Shown here: positions 22,666 through 31,298 of the stretch, in pieces
Layout of the letters: each line of letters begins with the position of its first letter
How positions within the stretch are numbered: the first letter of the stretch is position 1
Assembly (NCBI GenBank): GCA_902778135.1
Contig: CACYWP010000027.1
Location: 1-38,544, forward strand
DNA length: 38,544 nt
From: an uncultured Coriobacteriaceae bacterium
GTDB taxonomy: Bacteria > Actinomycetota > Coriobacteriia > Coriobacteriales > Atopobiaceae
Direction of reading: 5' to 3'
Notes under the pieces: generated by a model
Databases searched by the model: none
Told to the model about the DNA's origin: nothing
What the model saw: only the letters and a program-made list of their open reading frames with translations
Translations under genes and position numbers: made by a program

Positions 22666-23013
22666 ATGCCCTTTGTTGACGCGCGCATCACCGTGACCCT
22701 GACCGACGAGCAGAAGGAGACCCTCAAGGCCGAGCTGGGACAGGCCGTCTCGGCCTTCGGCAAGGGGGAGAGCTTCCTGATGGTGGGCATCGCCGACGGC
22801 TATGACCTGTGGCTGGGCGGACGCAAGCTGGACCAGGGCGCCTATGTCGCCCTCAGCCTGGTGGGCGACACCCCCGATGCGGGCTGCAAGGCGTTCTCCG
22901 CGTCGCTCGCCGACATCCTCGGGCGCGTGGCGGGCATCCCTGCCACCAATGTCTACGTGACCTTCCACCCGATGGCCGGGGCGCGCTGGGGCTGGAACGG
23001 CTCGACGTTCTAG
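22666..23013 (+). CDS. MIF-like tautomerase
   Basis: This 115-residue protein belongs to the macrophage-migration-inhibitory-factor/tautomerase fold; family members tautomerise phenylpyruvate-like enols using the N-terminal Pro. Pro-2 is present (MPFVDARITVTL), with the helix LTDEQKETLKAELGQAV, the strand ESFLMVGIADGYDLWLGG, and the C-terminal VAGIPATNVYVTFHPM typical of MIF. ATG 22666 has TTGGAG upstream. The physiological substrate in bacteria is unknown. It is convergent with pfkA, with a shared terminator. Confidence 0.85.
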   Translation: MPFVDARITVTLTDEQKETLKAELGQAVSAFGKGESFLMVGIADGYDLWLGGRKLDQGAYVALSLVGDTPDAGCKAFSASLADILGRVAGIPATNVYVTFHPMAGARWGWNGSTF

Positions 23014-23058
23014 GATCCACCCGGGCGTGGCCGGGACGCGTCGATGGCGTGACGAAAA

Positions 23059-23088
23059 GGCGGGGCTGCTCATCGGAGCAGTCCCGCC
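23059..23088. terminator. Bidirectional terminator between tautomerase gene and pfkA
   Basis: A 13-bp stem (GGCGGGGCTGCTC / GAGCAGTCCCGCC with one G-T pair, loop ATCG). On the minus strand it is followed by TTTTCG. It lies between convergent stop codons. Confidence 0.8.
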
Positions 23089-23117
23089 CTTGCGTTACGT
23101 GCAGGTGAGGGGTCCAA

Positions 23118-24254
23118 CTACTTCTTGGGCTTCTCCTTCCTGGGGCGCAGGATCGGGTTGATGGCACCCTCGACGCCCTCGTCGCCGAAGGAGATGCCCA
23201 TGAGCTTGGCCTCCTGGACCAGCTGGCATGCGGGGTCGACCGTCTTCAGGCGGCCGGCGACGATGTCCAGCGGCACGCGGACGATCTGGCGGTCCTTGTC
23301 GGCGACCATGAAGCCGTACTCGCCGGCCAGGATGCCGCGGGCGGCCTCGACGCCCACCTGGGTCGCGAAGACGCGGTCGTAGGCGCAGGGGGCGCCACCG
23401 CGCTGGGTGTGACCGGGCACGGCCACGCGGACCTCGCGGTTGGTGCGGTTGATGATCTCGGCTGCGATGTCGTAGGCGATGGAGGGGGAGGTGCGGGCTG
23501 CGATGCGCTCCTTGTAGTGCTTGCGCTTGAGGCTGGCCTCCTCGATGGAGATGGCGCCCTCGGCGACGGCGACGATGGTGAAGCGGCTGCCGGCCTGGTC
23601 GCGCTTCTCGATGACCTTGATGACGTTGTTGATGTCATAGGGGATCTCGGGCAGCAGGATGACGTCGGCGCCACCGGCGATGCCGGCGTACAGGGGGATC
23701 CAGCCGACCTTGTGGCCCATGATCTCGATCACGAAGACGCGGCCGTGGCTCGAGGCGGTGGTGTGGATGTCGTCGATGCACTTGGTGGCGATCTCGATGG
23801 CGCTGTGGAAGCCGAAGGTCATGTCGGTGCCCCAGGTGTCGTTGTCGATCGTCTTGGGCAGCGCGATGACGTTCAGGCCCTCCTCATGCAGGCGGTTGGC
23901 CGTCTTGGTGGAGCCGTTGCCGCCGCCCATGACCAGGCAGTCCAGGCCGAGCTTGTTGTAGTTGTCCTTCATGGCCTCGACCTTGTTGATGCCCTCGGGG
24001 GTGGGCTCGTCGAGCAGCTTGAAGGGCGTGCGGCTGGTGCCGAGCATGGTGCCGCCGCGGGTGAGGATGCCCTGGAAGTCCTTGCCGGTGAGCTGGCGGT
24101 ACTTGCCATAGATCATGCCCTGGTAGCCGTTCTCGAAGCCGTAGAACTCCACCGGCTCGTCGCTGCTGTGGACAAGAGCCTTGACCACGCCGCGCATCGC
24201 GGCGTTGAGCGCCTGGCAGTCGCCACCACTCGTGAGCATTCCGACCCTAAGCAT
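23118..24254 (-). CDS. pfkA: 6-phosphofructokinase
   Basis: It commits glycolysis by phosphorylating fructose-6-phosphate. The 378-residue protein has GMLTSGGDCQALNAAMRG at the N-terminus, GGGNGSTKTANRL (about residues 98-110), ALPKTIDNDTWGTDMTFGFH and the C-terminal VPGHTQRGGAPCAYDR. In E. coli numbering the donor site has Gly104 (GNGS), an ATP-type residue, but Lys124 (PKTIDND), a residue usual in pyrophosphate-dependent enzymes; this mixed pair also occurs in ATP-using long-type PFKs. ATG 24254 (MLRVGM) has GAGAGGGG 5 bases upstream; ATG 24269 precedes the ribosome site. Confidence 0.92.
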   Translation of the reverse strand: MLRVGMLTSGGDCQALNAAMRGVVKALVHSSDEPVEFYGFENGYQGMIYGKYRQLTGKDFQGILTRGGTMLGTSRTPFKLLDEPTPEGINKVEAMKDNYNKLGLDCLVMGGGNGSTKTANRLHEEGLNVIALPKTIDNDTWGTDMTFGFHSAIEIATKCIDDIHTTASSHGRVFVIEIMGHKVGWIPLYAGIAGGADVILLPEIPYDINNVIKVIEKRDQAGSRFTIVAVAEGAISIEEASLKRKHYKERIAARTSPSIAYDIAAEIINRTNREVRVAVPGHTQRGGAPCAYDRVFATQVGVEAARGILAGEYGFMVADKDRQIVRVPLDIVAGRLKTVDPACQLVQEAKLMGISFGDEGVEGAINPILRPRKEKPKK

Positions 24255-24463
24255 AAAAACCCCTCTCATTTTGGGCGCACAGTGATACCTCAGTTTGCCA
24301 CAACTGGCGGGCGAATGGCCTCTGCCATCCGCATACGGTAAAACTTGATTTTGGGGAAGCCGTCGCCTGCGGCTCCCTGCGGTTGCTGACGCGGGAGGCC
24401 GCTCTGGTGCGTCATGGTCATGCTATGGTGTGGACCAAGAGAATCCACCCGAGAGGAGCGACC

Positions 24464-24979
24464 ATGTCCTTTGCCACCCTGGCGCACGAGCGCTATTCCT
24501 GCCGTGCCTTCGATCCCGACCTTCCCGTTGCGGCCGACGAGCTGGCGGCGCTGCTCGACGTGGTCCGTGCCGCCCCGACGGCCAAGAACCTCCAGCCCTT
24601 CCACGCGTGGGTGTTCCAGGACCCGGAGGACCTGGAGAAGATCCGCTCGTGCACACCGTGCCACTATGGCGCGCCGCTGCTGGTGCTCTTCGGCGCCGAC
24701 GAGGGCCAGGCCTTCGTCCGCTCCGACGACGGCCTCAACTTCGCCCAGGTGGATGCCGCCATCGTGGCGACGCACTACATGCTGGCTGCCACAGACCTGG
24801 GCCTGGACACCTGCTGGGTGGGGCTGATCGACGTCGCGCGCGTGCATGAGCTGTTCCCCCAGACGGCCGGTCACACGCTGGTGGGCCTCTTCCCGACGGG
24901 CCATGCCCTGGAAGGCAAGGGCGGCCCCTCCGAGCGTCACACGCTGCGTAAGCCGCTGGACGAGATCGTCTCGCAATAG
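24464..24979 (+). CDS. Nitroreductase family protein
   Basis: These are FMN-dependent NAD(P)H oxidoreductases. The 171-residue protein begins MSFATLAHERYSCRAFDPD, the RxSxRxF FMN-binding start; AAPTAKNLQPFHAWVF is the second FMN segment; and LGLDTCWVGLID plus LVGLFPTGHALEG complete the fold. It is short for the family (about 170-200) but complete. ATG 24464 follows GAGAGGAG. nikR begins 33 bases downstream, so they may be cotranscribed. The substrate is unknown. Confidence 0.88.
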   Translation: MSFATLAHERYSCRAFDPDLPVAADELAALLDVVRAAPTAKNLQPFHAWVFQDPEDLEKIRSCTPCHYGAPLLVLFGADEGQAFVRSDDGLNFAQVDAAIVATHYMLAATDLGLDTCWVGLIDVARVHELFPQTAGHTLVGLFPTGHALEGKGGPSERHTLRKPLDEIVSQ

Positions 24980-25012
24980 CGGCACGTTGTGGCACGCGTG
25001 GGAGGCGATGTC

Positions 25013-25447
25013 ATGGGAAAGGACCTGATTAGGTTTTCGGTGGCGGTGCCCGAGGGGCTGCTGGAGCGGTTCGACGAGCACGTGGCGCGCCGCGGAATGC
25101 AGGCCAACCGCTCGGAGGCGATTCGCGACCTCATGCGCGAGCAGATGGCCGAGCAGGACATGGATGACCCCGACACCGAGGTCGTCGGCTCCATCACGAT
25201 GGTCTACGACCATCACGTTGTGGGGCTCTCGGGGTCGCTTGACGAGATCCAGCACGACCACATGCGCGAGATTGTCTCGACGATGCACGTCCACCTGGAC
25301 CACCACAGCTGCCTGGAGGTGCTTGCGGTGCGCGGCCAGAGCGGCCGCATCCACCAGCTGGCCGATCTGCTGCTGGGGACCAAGGGCGTGCGCTTCGGGC
25401 GCCTGGCCTGCGTCGCCTCGACATCAGCCATCGAGGCCGGCCACTAG
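25013..25447 (+). CDS. nikR: Nickel-responsive transcriptional regulator NikR
   Basis: NikR is a ribbon-helix-helix repressor that shuts off nickel uptake when nickel-loaded. The 144-residue protein has the RHH domain LIRFSVAVPEGLLERFDEHV with ANRSEAIRDLMRE (residues 4-45), then the ACT-like domain. The square-planar nickel ligands are all visible: His in IQHDHMREIV (E. coli His76), the two His of TMHVHLDHHSC (His87, His89) and its Cys (Cys95). ATG 25013 has GGGAGG upstream. The probable target is the nickel ECF operon 12 kb away, whose promoter carries a perfect palindrome. Confidence 0.93.
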   Translation: MGKDLIRFSVAVPEGLLERFDEHVARRGMQANRSEAIRDLMREQMAEQDMDDPDTEVVGSITMVYDHHVVGLSGSLDEIQHDHMREIVSTMHVHLDHHSCLEVLAVRGQSGRIHQLADLLLGTKGVRFGRLACVASTSAIEAGH

Positions 25448-25480
25448 CGCAAGGCCGCACCGCCAACATGTGATGGTCCG

Positions 25481-25503
25481 ACGGGACCCATGAGGGGTCC
25501 CGT
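25481..25503 (+). terminator. Terminator after nikR
   Basis: A 9-bp perfect stem (ACGGGACCC / GGGTCCCGT) with loop ATGAG, 33 bases after the nikR stop. There is no T-tract. Confidence 0.6.
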
Positions 25504-25588
25504 GGCCATGCGCATGCGGACGCGTGCCGCAGCTACTTGCTAGAATGGACACGTACACCCTTGGCTCACGTCTCTAGGAGGAGATCCC

Positions 25589-27034
25589 ATGAGCAACCCC
25601 CTCGCCAACGACCTCAACACCATGCGCAAGGTCGTGGAGAACAGCGCCAACCCCGGGCGTTTCGCCCAGACCTTCCACCTTGTCCCGCCCGTCGGCTGGC
25701 TCAACGACCCCAACGGCCTCTGCCAGCTGGGCGACACCTACCATGCCTTCTTCCAGTACTCTCCCTTCTCCGCCGAGGGTGGCATCAAGATGTGGGGCCA
25801 CTCCACCAGCAAGGACCTCGTGCGCTGGACCTACGAGGGCACGGCGCTCTATCCCGACCAGCCGGTCGACGTCGGCGGCGTCTATTCGGGCAGCGCCTAC
25901 GTGGAGGATGGCGTGATGCACATCTTCTACACCGGCAACGTCAAGCGCGAGGACGAGTCCGGCTACGACTACGTCAACACCGGCCGCGAGGCCAACACCG
26001 TCTACGTCACCTCCCGCGACGGGGTCAACTTCGGTCCCAAGCGCCTGGTCATGGCCAACTCCGACTATCCCGGCGACGACACCGAGCACGTGCGCGACCC
26101 GAAGGTCTGGCGCGACGGCGACACCTACTACATGGTGCAGGGTGCGCGCAAGAAGGACGACACCGGCGAGGTGCTGGTGTTCTCCTCGCCCGACCTGAGC
26201 AGGTGGACGCTGGTCAACCGCATTACCTCCAACACGCGCTTCGGCTATATGTGGGAGTGCCCGGACTACTTCGAGGTGCACGACACGGGCGAGTTCTCCG
26301 GGGGTGCCATCGTCAAGGTCCTGTCGGTGTCGCCCCAGGGGCTGCACGGTGGCGACTGGGACCGCCGCAACGTCTACCAGTCGGGCTACTTCGTGCTGCT
26401 CGGCGACGTGGCCAGCACCTGCACGCTGCTGCCCTTCGCCCTGTGGGACGCCGGATTCGACTTCTATGCGCCCCAGACCTTCCAGGCCGACGACGGCCGG
26501 CGCATCCTCATCGGCTGGATGGGCATGCCCGACGAGAAGACCTACACCAACCTGACGCTGCGTGACGGATGGCAGCACTGCTTCACCATCCCGCGCGAGG
26601 TCTATGCCTGCAACGGCCGCGTGCTGCAGTGGCCCGTGAAGGAGCTGGAGGCGCTGCGCACCAACGAGCGCGTGACGACCGGCGCGCTGTCCGCGCAGGA
26701 CACGCGGGCGTTCGACCTGTTCATCGAGAAGGTCGACTCCGACCAGCCCATGACGGTGACCCTTGCCGACCAGCTGCAGCTGACCTGGCGCGACCGGCGT
26801 TTCGAGATGCGCTTCCTCGATGAGGACATGGAGTCGGTCGGCGCGGGCCGTCGCACGCGCTTCGAGTACCTTGACGAGCTGCGCAACGTGCGCGTGGTGG
26901 GCGACGTGTCCAGCATCGAGGTCTTCGTCAACGACGGCGAGCTGACCTTCTCGTCCCGCTACTATCCTGGCGCCTACAGCGTGGGCGTGGACGCCCCGGA
27001 CGCTCGCATCAGCCTCTGGGACATCGAGGCGTAG
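25589..27034 (+). CDS. GH32 sucrose-6-phosphate hydrolase / fructan hydrolase
   Basis: It hydrolyses beta-fructosides; without a signal peptide it acts in the cytoplasm, probably on sucrose-6-phosphate or imported fructo-oligosaccharides. The 481-residue protein shows all three GH32 residues: nucleophile Asp in GWLNDPNG (about residue 40), transition-state Asp in VRDPKVWRD (about 171), and acid/base Glu in MWECPDYF (about 224). The C-terminal beta-sandwich follows (VRVVGDVSSIEVFVNDGE). ATG 25589 follows AGGAGGAGATCCC; a TAGAAT box lies at 25541. No transporter or ScrR-type regulator is adjacent, so the substrate is inferred. Confidence 0.92.
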   Translation: MSNPLANDLNTMRKVVENSANPGRFAQTFHLVPPVGWLNDPNGLCQLGDTYHAFFQYSPFSAEGGIKMWGHSTSKDLVRWTYEGTALYPDQPVDVGGVYSGSAYVEDGVMHIFYTGNVKREDESGYDYVNTGREANTVYVTSRDGVNFGPKRLVMANSDYPGDDTEHVRDPKVWRDGDTYYMVQGARKKDDTGEVLVFSSPDLSRWTLVNRITSNTRFGYMWECPDYFEVHDTGEFSGGAIVKVLSVSPQGLHGGDWDRRNVYQSGYFVLLGDVASTCTLLPFALWDAGFDFYAPQTFQADDGRRILIGWMGMPDEKTYTNLTLRDGWQHCFTIPREVYACNGRVLQWPVKELEALRTNERVTTGALSAQDTRAFDLFIEKVDSDQPMTVTLADQLQLTWRDRRFEMRFLDEDMESVGAGRRTRFEYLDELRNVRVVGDVSSIEVFVNDGELTFSSRYYPGAYSVGVDAPDARISLWDIEA

Positions 27035-27058
27035 AGGGGCTTCGCACAGGCAAGGAAG

Positions 27059-27094
27059 GGACCCCGGCGATTCGCTGCGGAATCGCCGGGGTCC
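27059..27094. terminator. Bidirectional terminator after the GH32 gene
   Basis: A long perfect stem (GGACCCCGGCGATT / AATCGCCGGGGTCC) with loop CGCTGCGG, between the convergent GH32 and lipoprotein genes. The stem is strong but the T-tract is poor. Confidence 0.8.
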
Positions 27095-27148
27095 TCGCAT
27101 CCGGGACGGGTATGTGCTGCCACGCGCATGGCGGGCGAGGGTGGGGCG

Positions 27149-27889
27149 CTAGTCCTCCTCGATGGAGACGAAGCGACGCTGGCCCTCGTCGTCGATGGTC
27201 AGGGTGATGGTCCCGTCGCTGTAGCGACGCGTGTAGCTGACGTCGTACAGGACGCTGTCGATGCAGATGTAGCTGCGGTTGAAGATCTGCTCGTTGCCCC
27301 AATGGACGACCTGCGGGGCGGACTTCTTCGCCTTGGGGTCGACAAGGGTGCCCGTGCCGCCGTTGTCCAGCTCCAGCTGGGTGACGTCGGTGCTCTTGAC
27401 GGTCTTCAGCTGGTAGGAGCCGGCCAGAAGGTTGTTGGTCTGGCGCGTGCCCGAGGTGACGCCGTCCATCGTGAAGATGAGGCTCTCGTCCCCGTAGGCC
27501 AGCGCGAAGCGGCCATCCTTGACGAACAGCTCGGCGCGCTGGCCGTCGATGTGGACGCTGTCCTTGTCGTAGGTCACCCCGTGCAGGGTGCGTCCCATGT
27601 AGAGGAGGCCGCCGCCGTCATCGTAGAGCGTCAGCTGGAAGGGGGCGTCGGTATAGCCGCTGTACAGGTACTCGAGCGTGAGCGCCTCGCAGTCCTCGCC
27701 GTTGTGGCTGATCATCGGGTAGGTGAGCGGGGAGAGCTTGAAGTCCTCGTCGGCGATGACCTCCTTCTTGGCGGGCTCCGTCTCGTCTGCCGTCGTGGTG
27801 GCGGGGGAGTTTGCGCTGCCGCAGGCGGAAAGGCTGAACGCCAGCAGCAGGCTTGTTGCGATCTGTGCGCATCGGATGCGGCTTGTCAT
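27149..27889 (-). CDS. Secreted lipoprotein of unknown function
   Basis: This 246-residue protein has a lipoprotein signal (IATSLLLAFSLSAC; Cys at residue 23) followed by a Thr/Ala/Glu linker. The mature part is beta-rich: LSPLTYPMISHNGEDCEALT, YDDGGGLLYMGRTLHGVTYD, YGDESLIFTMDGVTSGT, and an ending TITLTIDDEGQRRFV. No enzyme motif is present. The order suggests two beta-sandwich or lipocalin-like units, but I recognise no named family. ATG 27889 has GGGAGGGTC upstream. Monocistronic. Confidence 0.8.
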   Translation of the reverse strand: MTSRIRCAQIATSLLLAFSLSACGSANSPATTTADETEPAKKEVIADEDFKLSPLTYPMISHNGEDCEALTLEYLYSGYTDAPFQLTLYDDGGGLLYMGRTLHGVTYDKDSVHIDGQRAELFVKDGRFALAYGDESLIFTMDGVTSGTRQTNNLLAGSYQLKTVKSTDVTQLELDNGGTGTLVDPKAKKSAPQVVHWGNEQIFNRSYICIDSVLYDVSYTRRYSDGTITLTIDDEGQRRFVSIEED

Positions 27890-28132
27890 GACCCTCCCAC
27901 CATCGTCGGACCCGGTAGGGCAAGTGTATCAGTTAGCGGGCCTCGCGGCATGGCTGCGTCGGATATGCTCGAAATGTCGGTCCCTTCGTCGAGCCTCACC
28001 GACCGGTGCCCGCCTTCCACCCGGTGGGACCACTTGCTGTCGACTCCCTAGAAAAGCTGTCGAGGATGGTTGGCGTCGGGACGAGTTGCCTACAATCGAT
28101 ACAGAGTCGCCTAAATGCCACCGGGAGGACAC

Positions 28133-28996
28133 ATGGGCTTCTTTGACAGGATTCGTGCGGCCCTCTTCTGGTCGGACGCCGCCGGCGCAGGCCCGCTGGA
28201 GGAGGCGCGCAAGCTGGACGTCCCGTCAGGGGAGAACTTCCGCGACCTCGGTGGCTACGACACCCCGGCTGGTCCCACGGCCTACCGGCGGTTCATACGG
28301 TCGGGGTCGACGGCCTACCTCACCGACGCGGACCTCACCAGGCTGGAGATCTATGGGGTGCGTCGCGTCCTTGACCTGCGCAGCAGGTTCGAGGAGCCCC
28401 GGTCCAGCGACCGGTTCGCACGCCGACGCGACGTCGAGTGGCTCAATGTCCCGCTCTTCGACTACGACCTGTCCGACCCCGCCCTGACGGCCACGGAGGT
28501 GCCACGGGGCAACTACCTCATCGACGGCTATGTGACGATGCTCTCCAACCGAGAGGCCATCCGTCAGATATTTGAGTTCTTTGCGCAGACCCCTCCCGGC
28601 GGGGGCGTGCTGTTCCATTGCGCGGCGGGGATGGACCGCACGGGCATCACGGCGATGCTGCTGCTGGGACTGGCCGAGGTGCCCCGCGCCCAGATCGTGG
28701 CGGACTACCTCTATTCCTTTGCCCCGATTGCCGAGGTAGACCGCATCGTCTTTGGCGGAGAGCGACCCTGGGCGCGCACGGACGTATGGAGTCCGATGCC
28801 CTCCCGCAAGGAGGCGGTCGAGTTCTGTCTGGACCGCATCGAGGAGGGGTACGGCACGACCCGACACTACCTCCACGAATGTGGCATCGACGACGCATGC
28901 CTGCAGACCGTACGGGGTATGCTTCTGGGGTCCGATGCGGACGGAGGCCAGACGGCAGGGCCCGGGTCCGCGCGGCAGGAAAACGAACGGGAGTGA
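28133..28996 (+). CDS. Tyrosine-protein phosphatase (PTP-like)
   Basis: This 287-residue protein of the tyrosine/dual-specificity phosphatase family (Y_phosphatase3-like) has the P-loop Cys-x5-Arg in FHCAAGMDRTG (about residues 160-170), the family start NFRDLGGYDTPAG and FIRSGSTAYLTDAD, and RVLDLRSRFE upstream. The general-acid Asp is probably in VPLFDYDLSD. The C-terminus (PGSARQENERE) is charged. ATG 28133 has GGGAGGA upstream and a TACAAT box lies at 28091. The alpha-amylase gene starts 6 bases after its stop, so the two are one operon; a functional link is unclear. Confidence 0.88.
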   Translation: MGFFDRIRAALFWSDAAGAGPLEEARKLDVPSGENFRDLGGYDTPAGPTAYRRFIRSGSTAYLTDADLTRLEIYGVRRVLDLRSRFEEPRSSDRFARRRDVEWLNVPLFDYDLSDPALTATEVPRGNYLIDGYVTMLSNREAIRQIFEFFAQTPPGGGVLFHCAAGMDRTGITAMLLLGLAEVPRAQIVADYLYSFAPIAEVDRIVFGGERPWARTDVWSPMPSRKEAVEFCLDRIEEGYGTTRHYLHECGIDDACLQTVRGMLLGSDADGGQTAGPGSARQENERE

Positions 28997-29002
28997 TGCC
29001 CG

Positions 29003-30613
29003 ATGACGAATAGACAACACAGCGAGCAGCTCAACGGCACGATGCTGCAGGGCTTCTCGTGGAACCTGCCCGCCGACGGCCAGCACTGGCGCCGGCTGGG
29101 CCAGATGGCAGACCGACTGGTCTCGGAAGGGATCACGTCGGTGTGGATGCCGCCTGCCTGCAAGGGCCAGGCCGGCAGGGGAGACGTGGGCTATGGGGTC
29201 TACGACCTCTGGGACCTGGGCGAGTTCGACCAGAAGGGCAGCGTCCCCACCAAGTACGGGACGCGCCGCGAGTACGCCTCGGCGGTGGTCGCGCTGCAGC
29301 AGGCTGGCATCGACGTGCTGGGTGACATCGTCCTCAACCACAAGATGGGCGGCGACGAGCCGGAGGAGATCCAGGCCCGCCCGGTCGCCTCGGACAACCG
29401 CCTGTACGACATGGGACCGCTCGAGCCCATCACAGCCTGGACGCGCTTCGAGTTCCCGGGCCGCGACGGCGAGCTGGACGACTTCACGTGGGACTGGACC
29501 TGCTTCAAGGGGGTCGACTACGACTCCGCGACCGACCGGAACGGCGTGTGGCTCTTCGAGGGCAAGGGCTGGGACGACGACGTCAGCCACGAGATGGGCA
29601 ACTATGACTATCTGATGGGCGTTGACGTCGACCTGCACAACCAGGCCGTCTACGACCAGCTGCTGAAGTGGGGCGTGTGGTATCTGGACGCGTCGGGCGT
29701 CGACGGGTTCCGCCTGGACGCCATCAAGCACATGAGCCGCTCGTTCTACCTTCGCTGGCTGTCCGACCTGCGCCAGGCGACGGGACGCGAGCTGTTCTGC
29801 GTGGGGGAGTACTGGTCCCCGTACGCTGGCGACCTGTCGGCCTACCTGGGTGGCGAGCACACGATGAGCCTCTTCGACGTGCCGCTGCACTTCGCGTTCT
29901 ACCATGCCTCGGTCGACCGCGAGCACATCGACTTCGCCCACATGCTGGACGGGGCCTTCGTCACGGCCGACCCGGTGCATGCGGTCACGTTCGTCGACAA
30001 CCACGACACCCAGCCCAACCAGGCCCTGGAGTCGACCGTCCAGCCGTGGTTCAAGCCGGTGGCTTACGCCATCGTCCTGCTGCGCGAGGCGGGGTATCCC
30101 TGCGTCTTCTTCGCCGACCTGTTCGGGCTGCCCAACGACGCCATTCCCGCGGTGGCCGAGCTGCCGCTGCTGATGGAGGTGCGCAGGCGATTCGCCTATG
30201 GCACCCAGCACGACTACCTCGACGAGGCGGACCTTGCGGGCTGGACCCGCGAGGGCGACGAGTCGCGGCCCGGCAGTGGCGTCGCGGTCGTGCTGTGCAA
30301 CCGCCCGCTGCCCCAGGACGCGGACGATGAGGAGGGGGACGTCCCGGCCGAGGACGGCGCGGAGGCCGATGAGGCCGAGGTGGCCGCGGAGGAGCCGCAG
30401 GAGCAGCCCGTCTGGCCGACCAAGCGGCTCTACGTGGGGTCGTCCCATGCGGGCGAGGCCTGGTACTGCGTGCTGGGCGACGAGGTGAAGGTGACGATTG
30501 ACGAGACGGGCACGGGGGAGTTCCCTGCGGCCTCGTCGTCGATGGTCGCGGTGTACCTGCCCGAGGATGCCGCCAGCCGCCTGGACCACATCCCCATCGT
30601 GATGCCCCGCTAG
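29003..30613 (+). CDS. Cytoplasmic alpha-amylase (GH13)
   Basis: It cleaves alpha-1,4-glucan inside the cell. The 536-residue protein lacks a signal peptide and starts MTNRQHSEQLNGTMLQGFSW, as in GH13_5 bacterial amylases. Catalytic segments: DIVLNHKMGG (region I), GFRLDAIKHM (nucleophile Asp, about residue 237), FCVGEYWSP (acid/base Glu, about 269), VDNHDTQPNQ (third Asp, about 335). After residue about 437 the C-terminal beta domain is interrupted by a 35-residue insert rich in Asp, Glu and Ala (DADDEEGDVPAEDGAEADEA). The insert is unlike the rest of the protein and probably a flexible loop. Confidence 0.92.
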   Translation: MTNRQHSEQLNGTMLQGFSWNLPADGQHWRRLGQMADRLVSEGITSVWMPPACKGQAGRGDVGYGVYDLWDLGEFDQKGSVPTKYGTRREYASAVVALQQAGIDVLGDIVLNHKMGGDEPEEIQARPVASDNRLYDMGPLEPITAWTRFEFPGRDGELDDFTWDWTCFKGVDYDSATDRNGVWLFEGKGWDDDVSHEMGNYDYLMGVDVDLHNQAVYDQLLKWGVWYLDASGVDGFRLDAIKHMSRSFYLRWLSDLRQATGRELFCVGEYWSPYAGDLSAYLGGEHTMSLFDVPLHFAFYHASVDREHIDFAHMLDGAFVTADPVHAVTFVDNHDTQPNQALESTVQPWFKPVAYAIVLLREAGYPCVFFADLFGLPNDAIPAVAELPLLMEVRRRFAYGTQHDYLDEADLAGWTREGDESRPGSGVAVVLCNRPLPQDADDEEGDVPAEDGAEADEAEVAAEEPQEQPVWPTKRLYVGSSHAGEAWYCVLGDEVKVTIDETGTGEFPAASSSMVAVYLPEDAASRLDHIPIVMPR

Positions 30614-30653
30614 GGTTCCATCCCCGGACATCGGTCGGGTCGTCATCCGGATT

Positions 30654-30698
30654 GCAGCCTGCAGGGAGGAGCCTCCTGTGCAGGCTGCGAGGTTTTTT
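30654..30698 (+). terminator. Rho-independent terminator after the amylase gene
   Basis: GCAGCCTGCA and TGCAGGCTGC form a perfect 10-bp stem around an inner GGAGGAGCCTCC hairpin, followed by GAGGTTTTTT. It ends the phosphatase-amylase operon. Confidence 0.92.
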
Positions 30699-30750
30699 AC
30701 CCCAATGGAGCCGCCTGCAGATTGATGGCCTGCTTGTGCGGCGGATGGGG

Positions 30751-30756
30751 TAGAAT
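30751..30756 (+). promoter_or_regulatory. -10 box of the cold-shock gene
   Basis: TAGAAT lies 79 bases upstream of the start codon, giving a leader of about 70 bases, as is common for cold-shock mRNAs whose 5' structure senses temperature. No good -35 is seen at 17 bases. Confidence 0.45.
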
Positions 30757-30834
30757 ACCCCTCGTGGCAAAAACGCCACATGTATCGCGCGCAAGCGCAG
30801 CACTATGCCTTCGGGCAAGAAAGAAAGGCACGTC

Positions 30835-31038
30835 ATGGCACAGGGTACTGTTAAGTGGTTCAACCCCGACAAGGGCTACGGCTTCATCTCCCGCGAGGAT
30901 GGCGACGACCTGTTCGTCCATTACAGCGAGATCCAGATGGACGGCTTCAAGACCCTCGACGAGGGCCAGGCCGTCGAGTTCGAGATCACCACGGGCCAGA
31001 ACGGCAAGCTCCAGGCTTCCGCCGTCCGCAAGATCTAG
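30835..31038 (+). CDS. cspA: Cold-shock protein
   Basis: A 67-residue RNA chaperone made only of the cold-shock domain: [15 protein letters not shown] (RNP-1 KGYGFI), DLFVHYSEI (RNP-2 LFVHY) and the ending [12 protein letters not shown] 30835 (MAQGTVKW) has AGAAAGGCACGTC upstream; an earlier ATG at 30805 is less likely, since the family starts at MAxGTVKWF. It is flanked by terminators on both sides, so it is monocistronic. Confidence 0.93.
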   Translation: MAQGTVKWFNPDKGYGFISREDGDDLFVHYSEIQMDGFKTLDEGQAVEFEITTGQNGKLQASAVRKI

Positions 31039-31066
31039 AAGTAGCCTAATCCCATAGGATGCGAGA

Positions 31067-31094
31067 GGAGGGTCGCCGCGGCGGCCCTCCTTTT
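31067..31094 (+). terminator. Rho-independent terminator after the cold-shock gene
   Basis: GGAGGGTCGCC / GGCGGCCCTCC (one G-T pair) with a tight loop, followed by TTTTC, 29 bases after the stop. Confidence 0.85.
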
Positions 31095-31221
31095 CTATGG
31101 GCACATGACGTGGGGGCGGATCGTGGCGTGCGAGGCGGTGGGGTGGCACAGAGGTGCTGCCCGCCACGCCGTCCCCGGTACGTCTCTCCGGGATCGGACG
31201 GGCGCGGAACCCGTCGCGACC

Positions 31222-31251
31222 TTGCGCCGCCGGTGGTGCCTTGCGTATAGA
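31222..31251 (+). promoter_or_regulatory. Candidate promoter of the first M20 gene
   Basis: TTGCGC (31222-31227) and TATAGA (31246-31251) are 18 bases apart; TAGAAT at 31248 is an alternative -10. The start codon is 48 bases downstream. Confidence 0.45.
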
Positions 31252-31298
31252 ATGGGGTGCGACGTACACATTCCGCAGCGGCGGACAAGGAGGCAGCC

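Noticed and set aside
28226..30781. 851-codon minus-strand frame
   Set aside because: Antisense shadow of the phosphatase and amylase genes, which carry all catalytic motifs; high GC keeps the antisense frame open.
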